Shown one piece after another: positions 35,414 through 44,046 of a stretch of DNA of 64,000 bases. The notes beneath the pieces were generated by a model, which saw only the letters and a program-made list of their open reading frames with translations, made no database searches and had not been told where the DNA came from. Source of the DNA: Candidatus Epulonipiscioides gigas (GTDB lineage Bacteria; Bacillota; Clostridia; Lachnospirales; Cellulosilyticaceae); NCBI GenBank assembly GCA_001983555.1, contig LJHE01000011.1:1-64000 (forward strand), given 5' to 3'. The translations under genes and the position numbers were made by a program. Each line of letters opens with the position of its first letter. The first letter of the stretch is position 1.

Positions 35414-37039
35414 TTATTCAATTCCTAATTTTGCCTTATTACTGTCGACTTTACTTTGTTGGAATTCTACTAATTGAGCAAATCCCAATTCTTCACGCTC
35501 AGCCACAAAATCAGCAAATATTTGGTCAAATTCTGCTTCTGTTTCTGCACGAATTAGTTCTGGTAAAGTTTCGCCCCATAATGTACTAATTTTTAATGCA
35601 ATAGTTTCTTCGTCAGAGCCAATTGGTGGAGTAAGACCATCATATTGTGATGCAAATATGGTATAAGGATATCCCCATTCTTCCATTTGAGCTAATGGTG
35701 GTTGTGTTGGCTCCGTCCATTGAAGTTGCATTGGTAAATCTTGCATCATCCAAAATGTATCATCTGCACCATATTTTCTATCATATCCAACCCTATCAGA
35801 CATTTTGAGCTCTGTTACTTCAGGTTTAGTTACATATTTTCCATCTATATTATCATATGTTTCACCTTCAATACCAAGTTTAATACGTTTTTGACCATGC
35901 TCGCTCATAAAATAAGTGAGCAATTGAATTGCACGTTCTGGGTCTTCGCAATTTTTAGAAATAAGGGTTACAGTCCAACCTTGTATTCCTACACCTGGAA
36001 GTGTATGGTCATCTCCAGCAGAATTTTTAGGACCATCTATTGCAACATAAACTGTATCTGGGTCATTTGCATAAAGGATTTGTTGTTGAGCTGCAAAGTC
36101 TGTACGCTGATATAACATTGCAAAATAACGTCCTTGAGCTTGTTTTTCTTCCATTTGTGACCGAGCATCTATAAATACATCATTTGCAATTAGACCATCT
36201 CGCCAAGCTTGATTAATTGTTTTTAGCCATTCTATATAATCAGGGTCGGTTGTTCTATCATATAGTTTCCCATCTTTTTCAAATGGAATAGCTAAGAAAT
36301 TTTGTAAAAATAAATCTAGTGACATATTACCAGCAGAAGTAAATTCATGTGTTCCAAATGGAATAAGTGGTTGCCCATTTACTTCAGGGAACATTTCTTT
36401 TGCTCTTGTTAATGCATCTAAAAATCCTTCAGGTGTGCTCATATCTGGACTTCCAAGAGCTTCATACATATCTTTTCTAACTAAGAAAGTTGGATTTGCA
36501 GAAATATTATCATATTTTTCATAATCAGCAGGAGAATATGAAGAGTTTGGATATTGATATAAATGACCATCTGTGTGAGTGTACCATCCTTCTCTTGCAT
36601 CATCTGCAACTTCAAAGAAGTATGGATCATACATTTCTGCGAGCTCATCTAATGCATATACCATTCCAGCATCAATTATTTCTGGGATTTGACCTTCCCA
36701 CCAACCAAGGGTTAGGATGTCTGGTAGTGTATCTCCTGCTATCATTGTATTTAATTTTTCTGCTTCATTTCCCGCTGGAACAATAAAGTTTATATCAACT
36801 CCTGTTTCCTCTGTAATCTTTTGAGATACCATATCTTCACCCCAAGGTGTTGTAAACCAAGAAAAATGTATATACCAATCTAATTCCGTCGGAGAATTAT
36901 TTACTGTCCAACCTGGTACATCTGCCGAAACAGTATGAGTTGGTGGTGGTAATTCAGTTTTAGCTTCCTCATCTGAACTACATCCTCCTAATAAGGCCAT
37001 ACTACTTAATAAACCAATTAAAAATAATCTTTTTTTCAT
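35414..37039 (-). CDS. Extracellular sugar-binding lipoprotein, LplA type
   Basis: This is the substrate receptor of the adjacent CUT1 ABC importer. It has 541 residues and a lipobox LGGC with lipidated Cys20. The body is a family 1 solute-binding fold; notable blocks are TLPDILTLGWWEGQ, SPDMSTPEGF and GVGIQGWTVTLISKNCEDPERA. The ligand is unknown; family members bind oligosaccharides from plant cell walls or host glycans. AAGGAGG precedes the ATG. It follows the permease genes by 45 bases. Confidence 0.93.
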   Translation of the reverse strand: MKKRLFLIGLLSSMALLGGCSSDEEAKTELPPPTHTVSADVPGWTVNNSPTELDWYIHFSWFTTPWGEDMVSQKITEETGVDINFIVPAGNEAEKLNTMIAGDTLPDILTLGWWEGQIPEIIDAGMVYALDELAEMYDPYFFEVADDAREGWYTHTDGHLYQYPNSSYSPADYEKYDNISANPTFLVRKDMYEALGSPDMSTPEGFLDALTRAKEMFPEVNGQPLIPFGTHEFTSAGNMSLDLFLQNFLAIPFEKDGKLYDRTTDPDYIEWLKTINQAWRDGLIANDVFIDARSQMEEKQAQGRYFAMLYQRTDFAAQQQILYANDPDTVYVAIDGPKNSAGDDHTLPGVGIQGWTVTLISKNCEDPERAIQLLTYFMSEHGQKRIKLGIEGETYDNIDGKYVTKPEVTELKMSDRVGYDRKYGADDTFWMMQDLPMQLQWTEPTQPPLAQMEEWGYPYTIFASQYDGLTPPIGSDEETIALKISTLWGETLPELIRAETEAEFDQIFADFVAEREELGFAQLVEFQQSKVDSNKAKLGIE

Positions 37040-37084
37040 AACTAAATCCTCCTTTTTTATACTTAAACTTAACTAGAAATTGAA

Positions 37085-37975
37085 CTACTCTTTAACAGCT
37101 CCGATGAGCATACCTTTTACAAAATACTTTTGTAAGAAAGGATATACACAAACAATAGGGAAAGTTGTAATTACCATTGTTGCAAGTTTAATAGAAAGCG
37201 AAGTTGTAGATTTTACAACATTGGTAGCTGCTGCAACCATTTGATTTGACCCTGATTCAGCAACAATTCTATACAAAAATGTTTGAATTGGTTCTAAGCT
37301 TGCATCTTGAATAAAAATAACACCTGCAAAATAATCGTTCCAATGATATACACCAGTAAATAGAGCGATTGTGGCAAGAACAGGTTTTGACAATGGCAAA
37401 ATTACTTTTAAAAATATAACTATATCATTTGCTCCATCAATTGATGCTGACTCTTCAAGAGCTTTTGGTATTTCTCTAAAAAAGTTTACAAATATAATTA
37501 AATTAAAGAAATTAAATAATGATGGTAATATATAAACTATAAATTTATTTAAAATATCTAAATTTTTATAAAGTAAGAATGATGGAATAAGTCCACCACT
37601 AAAAAACATTGTGATAGTGCCCATTATTATGTAGAATTTTCTGCCCATAAGATGCTCTTTTGATAATGGATAAGCTACCATTGCTGTAAAAAATACATTA
37701 GTTACAGTTCCTATTAATGTTCTTAAGACAGTAATACCAAAAGATGTCATAAGCCCCTTATTTGCAAAAACTGCAGCATAATTTTCTGTTGTAAATTCAC
37801 GTGGCCACCAAAATATACCGCCGAGCATAGCATCTGCTCCTTCGTTGAATGAATTTACTAAAATATACCATATTGGGTATAAAGTGATAAAACATATACA
37901 AAACATTAATATATTATTTACCCAATCAAAACACATTTCGCCATTAGTTCTATTTCCTCTTTTAAACATTCTCAT
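37085..37975 (-). CDS. ABC sugar permease, LplC/YtcP type
   Basis: The 296-residue inner-membrane permease has six helices and the EAA loop (EESASIDGANDIVIFLK), which docks the ATPase. It ends QKYFVKGMLIGAVKE, the classic LplC/YtcP C-terminus. The start, MRMFKRGN, follows AAGGGGAGGTG. It pairs with the LplB-type permease 18 bases upstream. No ATPase gene is in the cluster; CUT1 systems of this kind usually share a common MsmX-type ATPase. Confidence 0.95.
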   Translation of the reverse strand: MRMFKRGNRTNGEMCFDWVNNILMFCICFITLYPIWYILVNSFNEGADAMLGGIFWWPREFTTENYAAVFANKGLMTSFGITVLRTLIGTVTNVFFTAMVAYPLSKEHLMGRKFYIIMGTITMFFSGGLIPSFLLYKNLDILNKFIVYILPSLFNFFNLIIFVNFFREIPKALEESASIDGANDIVIFLKVILPLSKPVLATIALFTGVYHWNDYFAGVIFIQDASLEPIQTFLYRIVAESGSNQMVAAATNVVKSTTSLSIKLATMVITTFPIVCVYPFLQKYFVKGMLIGAVKE

Positions 37976-37993
37976 ATTTACACCTCCCCTTGT

Positions 37994-38917
37994 TTAGAAT
38001 AATGATCTGCCTTGTAATTTTTTAGTTGTAAAATTTGCTATTAATAGTAATATCATTGCTATAACAGATTTAAATAATCCTATTGCTGTTGCATAAGAAT
38101 ATCTTCCAGCACCTACACCCATCTCATATACATAAGTATCAATAACTTGGCTTGCATCTGCATTTAATACATTTCCAAGTAAGAAAATTTGATCGAAGTT
38201 TGAATTTAACATATTTGCAACTGCTAATATAAACATAACTGCGATAGTTCCCTTAATTGCTGGAACGGTGATATGCCATATTTTTTGCATCTTGGTAGCT
38301 CCGTCAATTGCTGCCGCTTCATACATTTGTTGATCTATTCCCGAAATAGCAGCTAAATATATAATTGCTGACCAACCGAGCTCTTTCCAAGTATCAGATA
38401 TTAGTGCTACTCCCCAAAAATAATTTGGGTCTGCTAAAAATGCTATAGGTTTATCTAAAATACCAAAATTTACTAATACTTCATTAATCATTCCTGTTTC
38501 TGAAAGCCAAGTGATTAATAATCCGCCTAATACTACCCAAGATATAAAGTGTGGTAAGTATGAAATTGTTTGAATTGACTTTTTATATGTTGCATTTTTA
38601 ACCTCATTTAAAAGTATTGCAAATATAATTGGTAATGGAAATCCTATTATTAACTTTAATAAACTAATGCCTAGTGTGTTAGTCATAATATTGGTAAATT
38701 TAGGGTCAGTGAAAAATTCAATAAAATGTTCAAAACCTACCCAATCAGCTTCCCATATTGACCTAGTTATTTTATAGTCTTTAAAAGCTATTACTATTCC
38801 TGTCATAGGTATGTAATTAAAAATAAACATCCATATAATACCTGGCCACACCATCAACTGTAAATATTTTTGAGACCATAATTTTTGCCTCCAATTTTTT
38901 TTTGATGATTTTGTCAT
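37994..38917 (-). CDS. ABC sugar permease, LplB/YteP type
   Basis: The 307-residue permease has six helices, the N-terminal WPGIIWMFIFNYIPMTGIVIAF signature and an EAA loop (QMYEAAAIDGATKMQKIWHI). It is the first gene of the minus-strand cluster that goes on to the second permease, the two binding proteins, the kinase and the regulator. GAGGAGGTA precedes the ATG. The promoter should lie within the next 150 bases upstream. Confidence 0.95.
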   Translation of the reverse strand: MTKSSKKNWRQKLWSQKYLQLMVWPGIIWMFIFNYIPMTGIVIAFKDYKITRSIWEADWVGFEHFIEFFTDPKFTNIMTNTLGISLLKLIIGFPLPIIFAILLNEVKNATYKKSIQTISYLPHFISWVVLGGLLITWLSETGMINEVLVNFGILDKPIAFLADPNYFWGVALISDTWKELGWSAIIYLAAISGIDQQMYEAAAIDGATKMQKIWHITVPAIKGTIAVMFILAVANMLNSNFDQIFLLGNVLNADASQVIDTYVYEMGVGAGRYSYATAIGLFKSVIAMILLLIANFTTKKLQGRSLF

Positions 38918-39224
38918 AAAATACCTCCTCTTTTTTAATACTTTGTTTATATTATTATTATATTAAATAATATTAACCATTATAAGTTGATATTTTTTTA
39001 TTAGGTATCATTTTTTTAGTGAGAAATATATAAATAATTTTCTGATTACTTGTCAGTAGGAGATAAATGGATTACTATGTATAAACTTTTTAATTTATCT
39101 AAAACTACATTTTTTAGTACAACAAAAAAATAGCGAGCTGTTGTTAGATTGGTCTTTAGGTAAAGTTCTGTTTTATTTACTTAAAGTTTGTTATTTTTTG
39201 GAATAATTTTTTTTACTAATAAGC
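38918..39224. other. AT-rich upstream region of the transporter operon
   Basis: The minus strand carries the transporter ribosome-binding site and a TATAAT at about 38985-38990 without a clear -35 box. An imperfect inverted repeat TGATA/TATCA lies just upstream (about 38994 to 39016) and could be a regulator site. I see no gene. Confidence 0.4.
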
Positions 39225-39253
39225 TTGACTGGCACATTGATATGTGCTACAAT
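39225..39253 (+). promoter_or_regulatory. Sigma-A promoter with a palindromic spacer
   Basis: TTGACT, a 17-base spacer and TACAAT form a good promoter. The spacer holds the perfect inverted repeat GCACAT-TGAT-ATGTGC, a possible operator. No open reading frame with a ribosome-binding site follows. Confidence 0.65.
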
Positions 39254-39259
39254 TTTTTT

Positions 39260-39331
39260 GTAAGATATTTTGTTTTAATATACATTTATTTTACGCCAAA
39301 ATCGTTGCCTTTTGTGGGTAGCGATTTTTTT
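39260..39331 (+). ncRNA. Candidate small RNA of about 70 nt
   Basis: From the predicted start near 39260 to the terminator T run is about 70 bases with no ribosome-binding site or credible open frame. It may be a small RNA, or just a promoter and terminator in spacer DNA. It matches no RNA family I recognise. Confidence 0.35.
39298..39331 (+). terminator. Intrinsic terminator of the candidate small RNA
   Basis: AAAATCG and CGATTTT close a stem with inner GCC/GGG pairs and end in seven T residues. Confidence 0.75.
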
Positions 39332-39333
39332 AT

Positions 39334-39364
39334 GGGGCTATTACAGCCCCTTATTTTATTTTTT
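39334..39364 (+). terminator. Second hairpin next to the pepF stop codon
   Basis: GGGGCT and AGCCCC form a 6-bp stem with an ATTAC loop, followed on the plus strand by a T-rich stretch. It overlaps the pepF stop and would stop rightward transcription from entering pepF; on the minus strand no T run follows. Confidence 0.6.
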
Positions 39365-41134
39365 ATTTGTAAGTTCTAAAAATTCATTAATATCATCTAC
39401 AATTGTTTGTAATGATGCTTGCCAAAAGTCTTTTTGAGCTACATTAATTCCAATTGATAAAGCAACTTCTTCAATGCTCAATTTGCCTGTCACTGCCAAT
39501 AACTCTTCATATCTATTTGGGAAATTAGTTTTATCTTCTAAATATTTAGCATATAATCCTTTTGCAAACAACAATCCGAATGCATATGGAAAATTATAAA
39601 AGTTTCTTGATGGATAATAATAATGACTTTTCCAAGTCCACATATAAGGATGCAACACATTTTCATCAAGACCTTCACCATATGCTTCTTTTTGAGCATT
39701 TAACATTAATTCTTTAATTTGCTCTACTGATACATATCCTTCTTTTCTTGCTTCAAAAAATGCATGCTCAAATAAATATCTTGAATAAATATCAACTATG
39801 ACTTGTGTAGCTCCACAAATTTCAGCTTCTATAATAGCAATTTTCTCATCTTCAGGAGCTTCTTTAACAGCAGCTTTTTTTACAATAGTTTCACATAATA
39901 TTGATGCTGTTTCTGCAAGTGGCATAGGATAGCTTCTATTAAGATATGATTCATTATTTAAACAAAGATTATGGAAACCATGACCTAGCTCATGAGCGAA
40001 AGTGCTTACATCTCCAATAGTATTTCCATAGTTTAAAAGTATTCTACATTCTTTTACAACTGCTAGACCAGAGCAGAATGCTCCACCAACTTTACCTGGT
40101 TTTGGATATACATCTATCCAATCATTATCCATTGCATACTGAGCAAAATCAGCTAGTTTATCACTAAAAGTTCTAAAATTTTTAACGACGAATTCTTTGC
40201 CTTGCTCATATGAAAAAGACATTTCCTTTTTAATAATAGGAGCATATATATCATACCACGGAAGACCATTTTTATGTCCAAGTAGTTCTGCTTTTCTTCT
40301 CAAATATTTTCTAAATATAGGCATGCTCTCTTTCATTGCTTCAAGCATTGCATTAAGAGTTTTGTCATCCATTCTCGATTCTTCGAGCGTCATCTGTATT
40401 ACTGAATCGTAACCTCTTGCTTCTACTTCGGTTAAAACTTCACCTTTAATTGCGTTTAGTGCTGCTGCCACGCCTTCTTCTATGGTTACATAAGATTTAA
40501 TTTCTGCTTCATAGGCTGTTTTTCTCACAGTAGCATCTGGAGAATCAACTAAGTTTAATACTTCTGTTAAAGGTAACTGCTTACTTTCTCCATCTAATAT
40601 AATATTTACCTTATGAGTGGAAATTAATTTATTTTTATAATTTACCCATGCTGAAGAACCTGTATTTTTGAGCTTGGAAATAATACTTTCTTCTCCTACA
40701 GATAACATATAGTCATTTTGTCTTATTATTTCCTTAAAGAAAAATTTATGTTCTGTTAAAAAGTCTGACTGAGCAAGAACAGCATCAATATTTTCTATTG
40801 AATTTATAAATTCATCCATTTTAGTCGTAGGTTCTGTCAATTTACTAGCTTTAGCTCCTAGTTGAACTTTATATTTATTAGCTAATACATTTGTAGAATC
40901 TACACTTAAAGTTAAAGAAAGAAATGCTCCAAGCCTTTGAGAAGCTGTATATATTTCTATTAAACTATTGAGATATTGTGTAAGTGTTTCGACTAAAATT
41001 TCTCGTGAACTAATAAGATTAGAAACAGTATCACTAAAATTTGTAATTTTTCCATCAAAATCCGATAAATCCTTTAAAAATTTTGGGTCTTCAAATCCTT
41101 TATAAAGTACATCTAAATTCCAATTAACGCTCAT
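39356..41134 (-). CDS. pepF: Oligoendopeptidase F, M3 zinc peptidase
   Basis: PepF is a cytoplasmic zinc endopeptidase that cuts peptides of about 7 to 17 residues. The 592-residue protein has the zinc motif HELGH (His381, Glu382, His385) in STFAHELGHGFHNL, and the third ligand region LAETASILCETIV about 25 residues on. Length and the N-terminal WNLDVLYKGFEDPKF match the pepF/M3 family. AAGGAG precedes the ATG. It is a single-gene unit with a clear promoter. Confidence 0.95.
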   Translation of the reverse strand: MSVNWNLDVLYKGFEDPKFLKDLSDFDGKITNFSDTVSNLISSREILVETLTQYLNSLIEIYTASQRLGAFLSLTLSVDSTNVLANKYKVQLGAKASKLTEPTTKMDEFINSIENIDAVLAQSDFLTEHKFFFKEIIRQNDYMLSVGEESIISKLKNTGSSAWVNYKNKLISTHKVNIILDGESKQLPLTEVLNLVDSPDATVRKTAYEAEIKSYVTIEEGVAAALNAIKGEVLTEVEARGYDSVIQMTLEESRMDDKTLNAMLEAMKESMPIFRKYLRRKAELLGHKNGLPWYDIYAPIIKKEMSFSYEQGKEFVVKNFRTFSDKLADFAQYAMDNDWIDVYPKPGKVGGAFCSGLAVVKECRILLNYGNTIGDVSTFAHELGHGFHNLCLNNESYLNRSYPMPLAETASILCETIVKKAAVKEAPEDEKIAIIEAEICGATQVIVDIYSRYLFEHAFFEARKEGYVSVEQIKELMLNAQKEAYGEGLDENVLHPYMWTWKSHYYYPSRNFYNFPYAFGLLFAKGLYAKYLEDKTNFPNRYEELLAVTGKLSIEEVALSIGINVAQKDFWQASLQTIVDDINEFLELTNKK

Positions 41135-41183
41135 AAACTTGCTCCTTTTTGATATATTCTCCCTACAAAGTAGTTTGAACTAA

Positions 41184-41212
41184 ATTTTATACTACATTAT
41201 AATAATTGTCAA
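41184..41212 (-). promoter_or_regulatory. Sigma-A promoter of pepF
   Basis: On the minus strand a consensus TTGACA (41207-41212), a 17-base spacer and TAAAAT (41184-41189) precede pepF. Confidence 0.7.
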
Positions 41213-41339
41213 TAATTAGTATAATGTTAACTGATACATTAATCCTTTTAATCTCGCATAAAATATTACTATAAAATATGTAGTTGTTTCGAAGTCTACT
41301 GTTCCCCAATCGTCCGTTTGGTAGCTAACGCCACCTCCT

Positions 41340-41490
41340 CTGAACCTCGCCGTCAGCTAAAGCTGCCACCTTCCCAAACCCCACCGCCTCTTACGAGGCA
41401 CCTCCCATTAAAAGGAGAGGCTATACGGGGAGGCTTTCTTGATATCAAAAGACTTTTTCAGTGACCTCCTTAAAAGTGGAGACTGGGAAC
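41340..41490. repeat. Dispersed intergenic repeat cluster, copy 2
   Basis: This cluster joins all the modules seen singly elsewhere: the 22-base CCGTCAGCTAAAGCTGCCAC-CT stretch shared exactly with 15286-15307, the ACCGCCTCT/GAGG module, a CTCCC-TTAAAAG-GAGAGG hairpin, and a 26-base stretch identical to 16925-16950. It fills the gap between pepF and the secreted-protein gene. Confidence 0.85.
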
Positions 41491-41535
41491 ATTGGAGCAT
41501 TGTTAAGCTACAAAATTAATTAGGAGAGGATATAT

Positions 41536-42561
41536 GTGAAATTAAATAGTTTTAGTGCACTTCTTGTAACAAGTTTGTTAATAGGTACTGTTTATACAAC
41601 AGAAGTTCAGGCTATTGAAACAAATAAAATTTATTTATATGGTGAGCAACATTATGTACCTAAAATTTTGGAAAAAGAATTAGAACTTTGGGGAGAATAT
41701 TACGAACAAGGAACACGTCATTTATTTTTAGAATTGCCTTATTATACTGCAGAATTTTTAAACCAATATATGCAGGCAGATAATAATGATATTTTAGATG
41801 GAATTTATGATACTATGATAGCTGATGGAGTTCCGTATATTCCTGAAAATAAAGAGTTTTTTGTAACAATTAAAGAAGACTATCCAGATACAATTTTTCA
41901 TGGAACTGATGTGGGACATCAATACTATAATATTGGTGTTGAATATGTTGATTATTTACAAAAAAATAATCTTACAAATACCGATGAATATATATTAACT
42001 TTAGAAAATATTGTACAAGGTATTAAATACTATCAAACACGAAATAACAATTATAGGGAATATATATTAGCTCAAAATTTTATAAGAGAAATGGAAACAG
42101 TAGGAGATGAAAGTGTCATGGGCATCTATGGATCTGCTCATACAAATTTATCAGCCTCAAGAATGGCAGGCAAGCTTTATAGTAAATATGGTGACAGAGT
42201 AGTAACTACAAATTTAACATACCTTGCTCCTAAGAATATTGAAATTATTCGTACGGATAATGTTATAATAAATGATAAACCATATAAAGCATTTTATTTT
42301 GGTGAGCAAGATTTAACTAATCTGACAGCTGATTATATTTCAAGGAAATTTTGGAGAATTGAAAACTCATTTTTAGATTTTGCGGATGCTCCTAAAAATG
42401 GACAAATTTTACCGTATTCTAATTATCCTATGAGCATTGAAAAGGGTCAGGTGTTTTTAGTGCAATATCTTCTTAGAGATGGAACTATCCAAACAATGTA
42501 TTTTCGTTCTGATGAAGATATATGGAATGGAGAAGAAGTTACTACAGGATTTTATCTTTAA
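41536..42561 (+). CDS. Secreted TIKI/TraB-EreA/ChaN-like protein
   Basis: The 341-residue protein starts at GTG after AGGAGAGG and has a signal peptide (residues 1 to about 26, ending VQA). The strand-turn YLYGEQHYVPKILEKELE, the acidic segment HLFLELPYY and a later MGIYGSAHTNLSASRM are spaced as in the superfamily that joins TIKI/TraB proteases, erythromycin esterase and ChaN (G-E-x-H and G-x-x-H motifs bind metal or form the active site). The C-terminal 100 residues look like an added beta domain. Assignment is by motif; the activity is unknown. Confidence 0.6.
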   Translation: MKLNSFSALLVTSLLIGTVYTTEVQAIETNKIYLYGEQHYVPKILEKELELWGEYYEQGTRHLFLELPYYTAEFLNQYMQADNNDILDGIYDTMIADGVPYIPENKEFFVTIKEDYPDTIFHGTDVGHQYYNIGVEYVDYLQKNNLTNTDEYILTLENIVQGIKYYQTRNNNYREYILAQNFIREMETVGDESVMGIYGSAHTNLSASRMAGKLYSKYGDRVVTTNLTYLAPKNIEIIRTDNVIINDKPYKAFYFGEQDLTNLTADYISRKFWRIENSFLDFADAPKNGQILPYSNYPMSIEKGQVFLVQYLLRDGTIQTMYFRSDEDIWNGEEVTTGFYL

Positions 42562-42576
42562 TCATTCGATGAAAGT

Positions 42577-42599
42577 TCCCACTTATTATACAAGTGGGA
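42577..42599. terminator. Hairpin between convergent genes
   Basis: TCCCACTT and AAGTGGGA form an 8-bp stem with a 7-base loop. T runs are poor on both sides. It resembles the hairpin at 30394. Confidence 0.55.
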
Positions 42600-42609
42600 G
42601 TTATACCTT

Positions 42610-43953
42610 TTATCTTTCATCAATATGAGTATATTCATGTCGTCTTTCAACACTGCGATATGCTGGGCGAATAATTTTACCAGTATTTACAAGTTCTTCT
42701 AATCTATGAGCGCTCCAACCTACAATTCTTGAAACAGCAAAAAGAGGGATAAATAGTTCTTGTGGAATATTTAACATGCTATATACAAACCCAGAATAAA
42801 AGTCTACATTTGCACACAATTTTGTAAATGAGCTTTTAGTTTCATTTAACACAATAGGAGCAAGAGCTTCTATTTGAGTAAGCAATTTAAACTCATCTTC
42901 TAAACCTTTTTCAATGGCAAGTTTTTCAGCATAAAATTTTAAAATTGTAGCTCTTGGGTCTGAAATTATATATACTGCATGCCCCACTCCATATATAAGA
43001 CCTGTTTTGTCAAATACCTCTTTATTAACTATTTTTCTAAGATAATCTTTTAATTCTTCCTCATTATTCCAATCAACAACATTATCTTTAATACATTCAA
43101 ACATTTCAAGCACTTTTAAACTAGCTCCTCCATGACGTATACCTTTTAGAGAACCAAGTGCAGCTGCTATTACAGAATACGTATCTGTTGAAGCGGATGT
43201 TATTAGATGAGTGGCAAATGTTGAGTTATTACCACCACCATGCTCAGCGTGAATTATAAGAGCTAAGTCAAGAAGGGTTGCTTCTAATTTTGTAAACTCT
43301 TTATCAGGACGCAACATATATAAAATATTTTCTGCGGTGCTTAGCTCGGGTTGTGGTTTATGAATAAAAAGACTTTCATGTTTATAATAGTGAATATAAG
43401 CTTGATATGCATATACCATAAGCGTAGGAAATGATGCTATAAGGGTAAGACTTTGGTTCAAAACGTTTTCAATGTCATTGTCTTCTGCATTATCATCAAA
43501 TGTATATAAAGCAAGAACACTTCTTGCCATAGCATTCATAATACTTTGGCTTGGATTATCTAAAATATATGATTTTATAAAATTATGATCGAGCATGCGG
43601 CGCTCACCAAGCAAATAATTATAATTATCTAGCTCTTGTGCGGTTGGTAAATGTCCAAATAGAAGTAAAAATGAAGTTTCTTCAAACCCCATACGTTGCT
43701 CATTTATTGCATTATTACAAAGAGAACTTACATCTATACCACGATAGGTAAGTAGTCCAGGTACTGGAACAATTTCTCCTTCATCTATAATATATGAATG
43801 AACATTACCTATATGAGTTAGTCCAACTAAAACTCCTGTTCCATCTGGTCTTCTTAATCCCCTTCGTACCTCGTATTTATCAAAAAGATCTAGTTCAATT
43901 TTGTTAGCTGTAAATATGTGCTCTGATAAAACTTCTAAAGAATTATTTTCCAT
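42610..43953 (-). CDS. gltA: Citrate synthase
   Basis: This condenses oxaloacetate and acetyl-CoA into citrate. It has 447 residues with the active-site histidines in IIHAEHGGGNNSTFA and IYGVGHAVYIISDPRA, and the C-terminal catalytic Asp region (ANVDFYSGFVYSMLNIP). The N-terminal extension of about 40 residues is common in the clostridial form. 2-methylcitrate synthase is possible but no propionate genes are near. Isocitrate dehydrogenase and aconitase are not adjacent, so it may serve only glutamate synthesis. AAGGTGG precedes the ATG. Confidence 0.93.
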   Translation of the reverse strand: MENNSLEVLSEHIFTANKIELDLFDKYEVRRGLRRPDGTGVLVGLTHIGNVHSYIIDEGEIVPVPGLLTYRGIDVSSLCNNAINEQRMGFEETSFLLLFGHLPTAQELDNYNYLLGERRMLDHNFIKSYILDNPSQSIMNAMARSVLALYTFDDNAEDNDIENVLNQSLTLIASFPTLMVYAYQAYIHYYKHESLFIHKPQPELSTAENILYMLRPDKEFTKLEATLLDLALIIHAEHGGGNNSTFATHLITSASTDTYSVIAAALGSLKGIRHGGASLKVLEMFECIKDNVVDWNNEEELKDYLRKIVNKEVFDKTGLIYGVGHAVYIISDPRATILKFYAEKLAIEKGLEDEFKLLTQIEALAPIVLNETKSSFTKLCANVDFYSGFVYSMLNIPQELFIPLFAVSRIVGWSAHRLEELVNTGKIIRPAYRSVERRHEYTHIDER

Positions 43954-43987
43954 AAAATACCACCTTTACAAATTTTCTATATTATTA

Positions 43988-44016
43988 ATTTTAAATATAA
44001 AACATTAAATTGTCAA
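43988..44016 (-). promoter_or_regulatory. Sigma-A promoter of the citrate synthase gene
   Basis: On the minus strand TTGACA (44011-44016), a 17-base spacer and TAAAAT (43988-43993) lie 35 bases before the start codon. Confidence 0.75.
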
Positions 44017-44046
44017 TATAAAATGAAAGTATTATGAAAAAAAAAT

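Noticed and set aside
39188-39379. Plus-strand frame of 63 codons near pepF
   Set aside because: It spans the small-RNA promoter and both terminator hairpins and has no ribosome-binding site.
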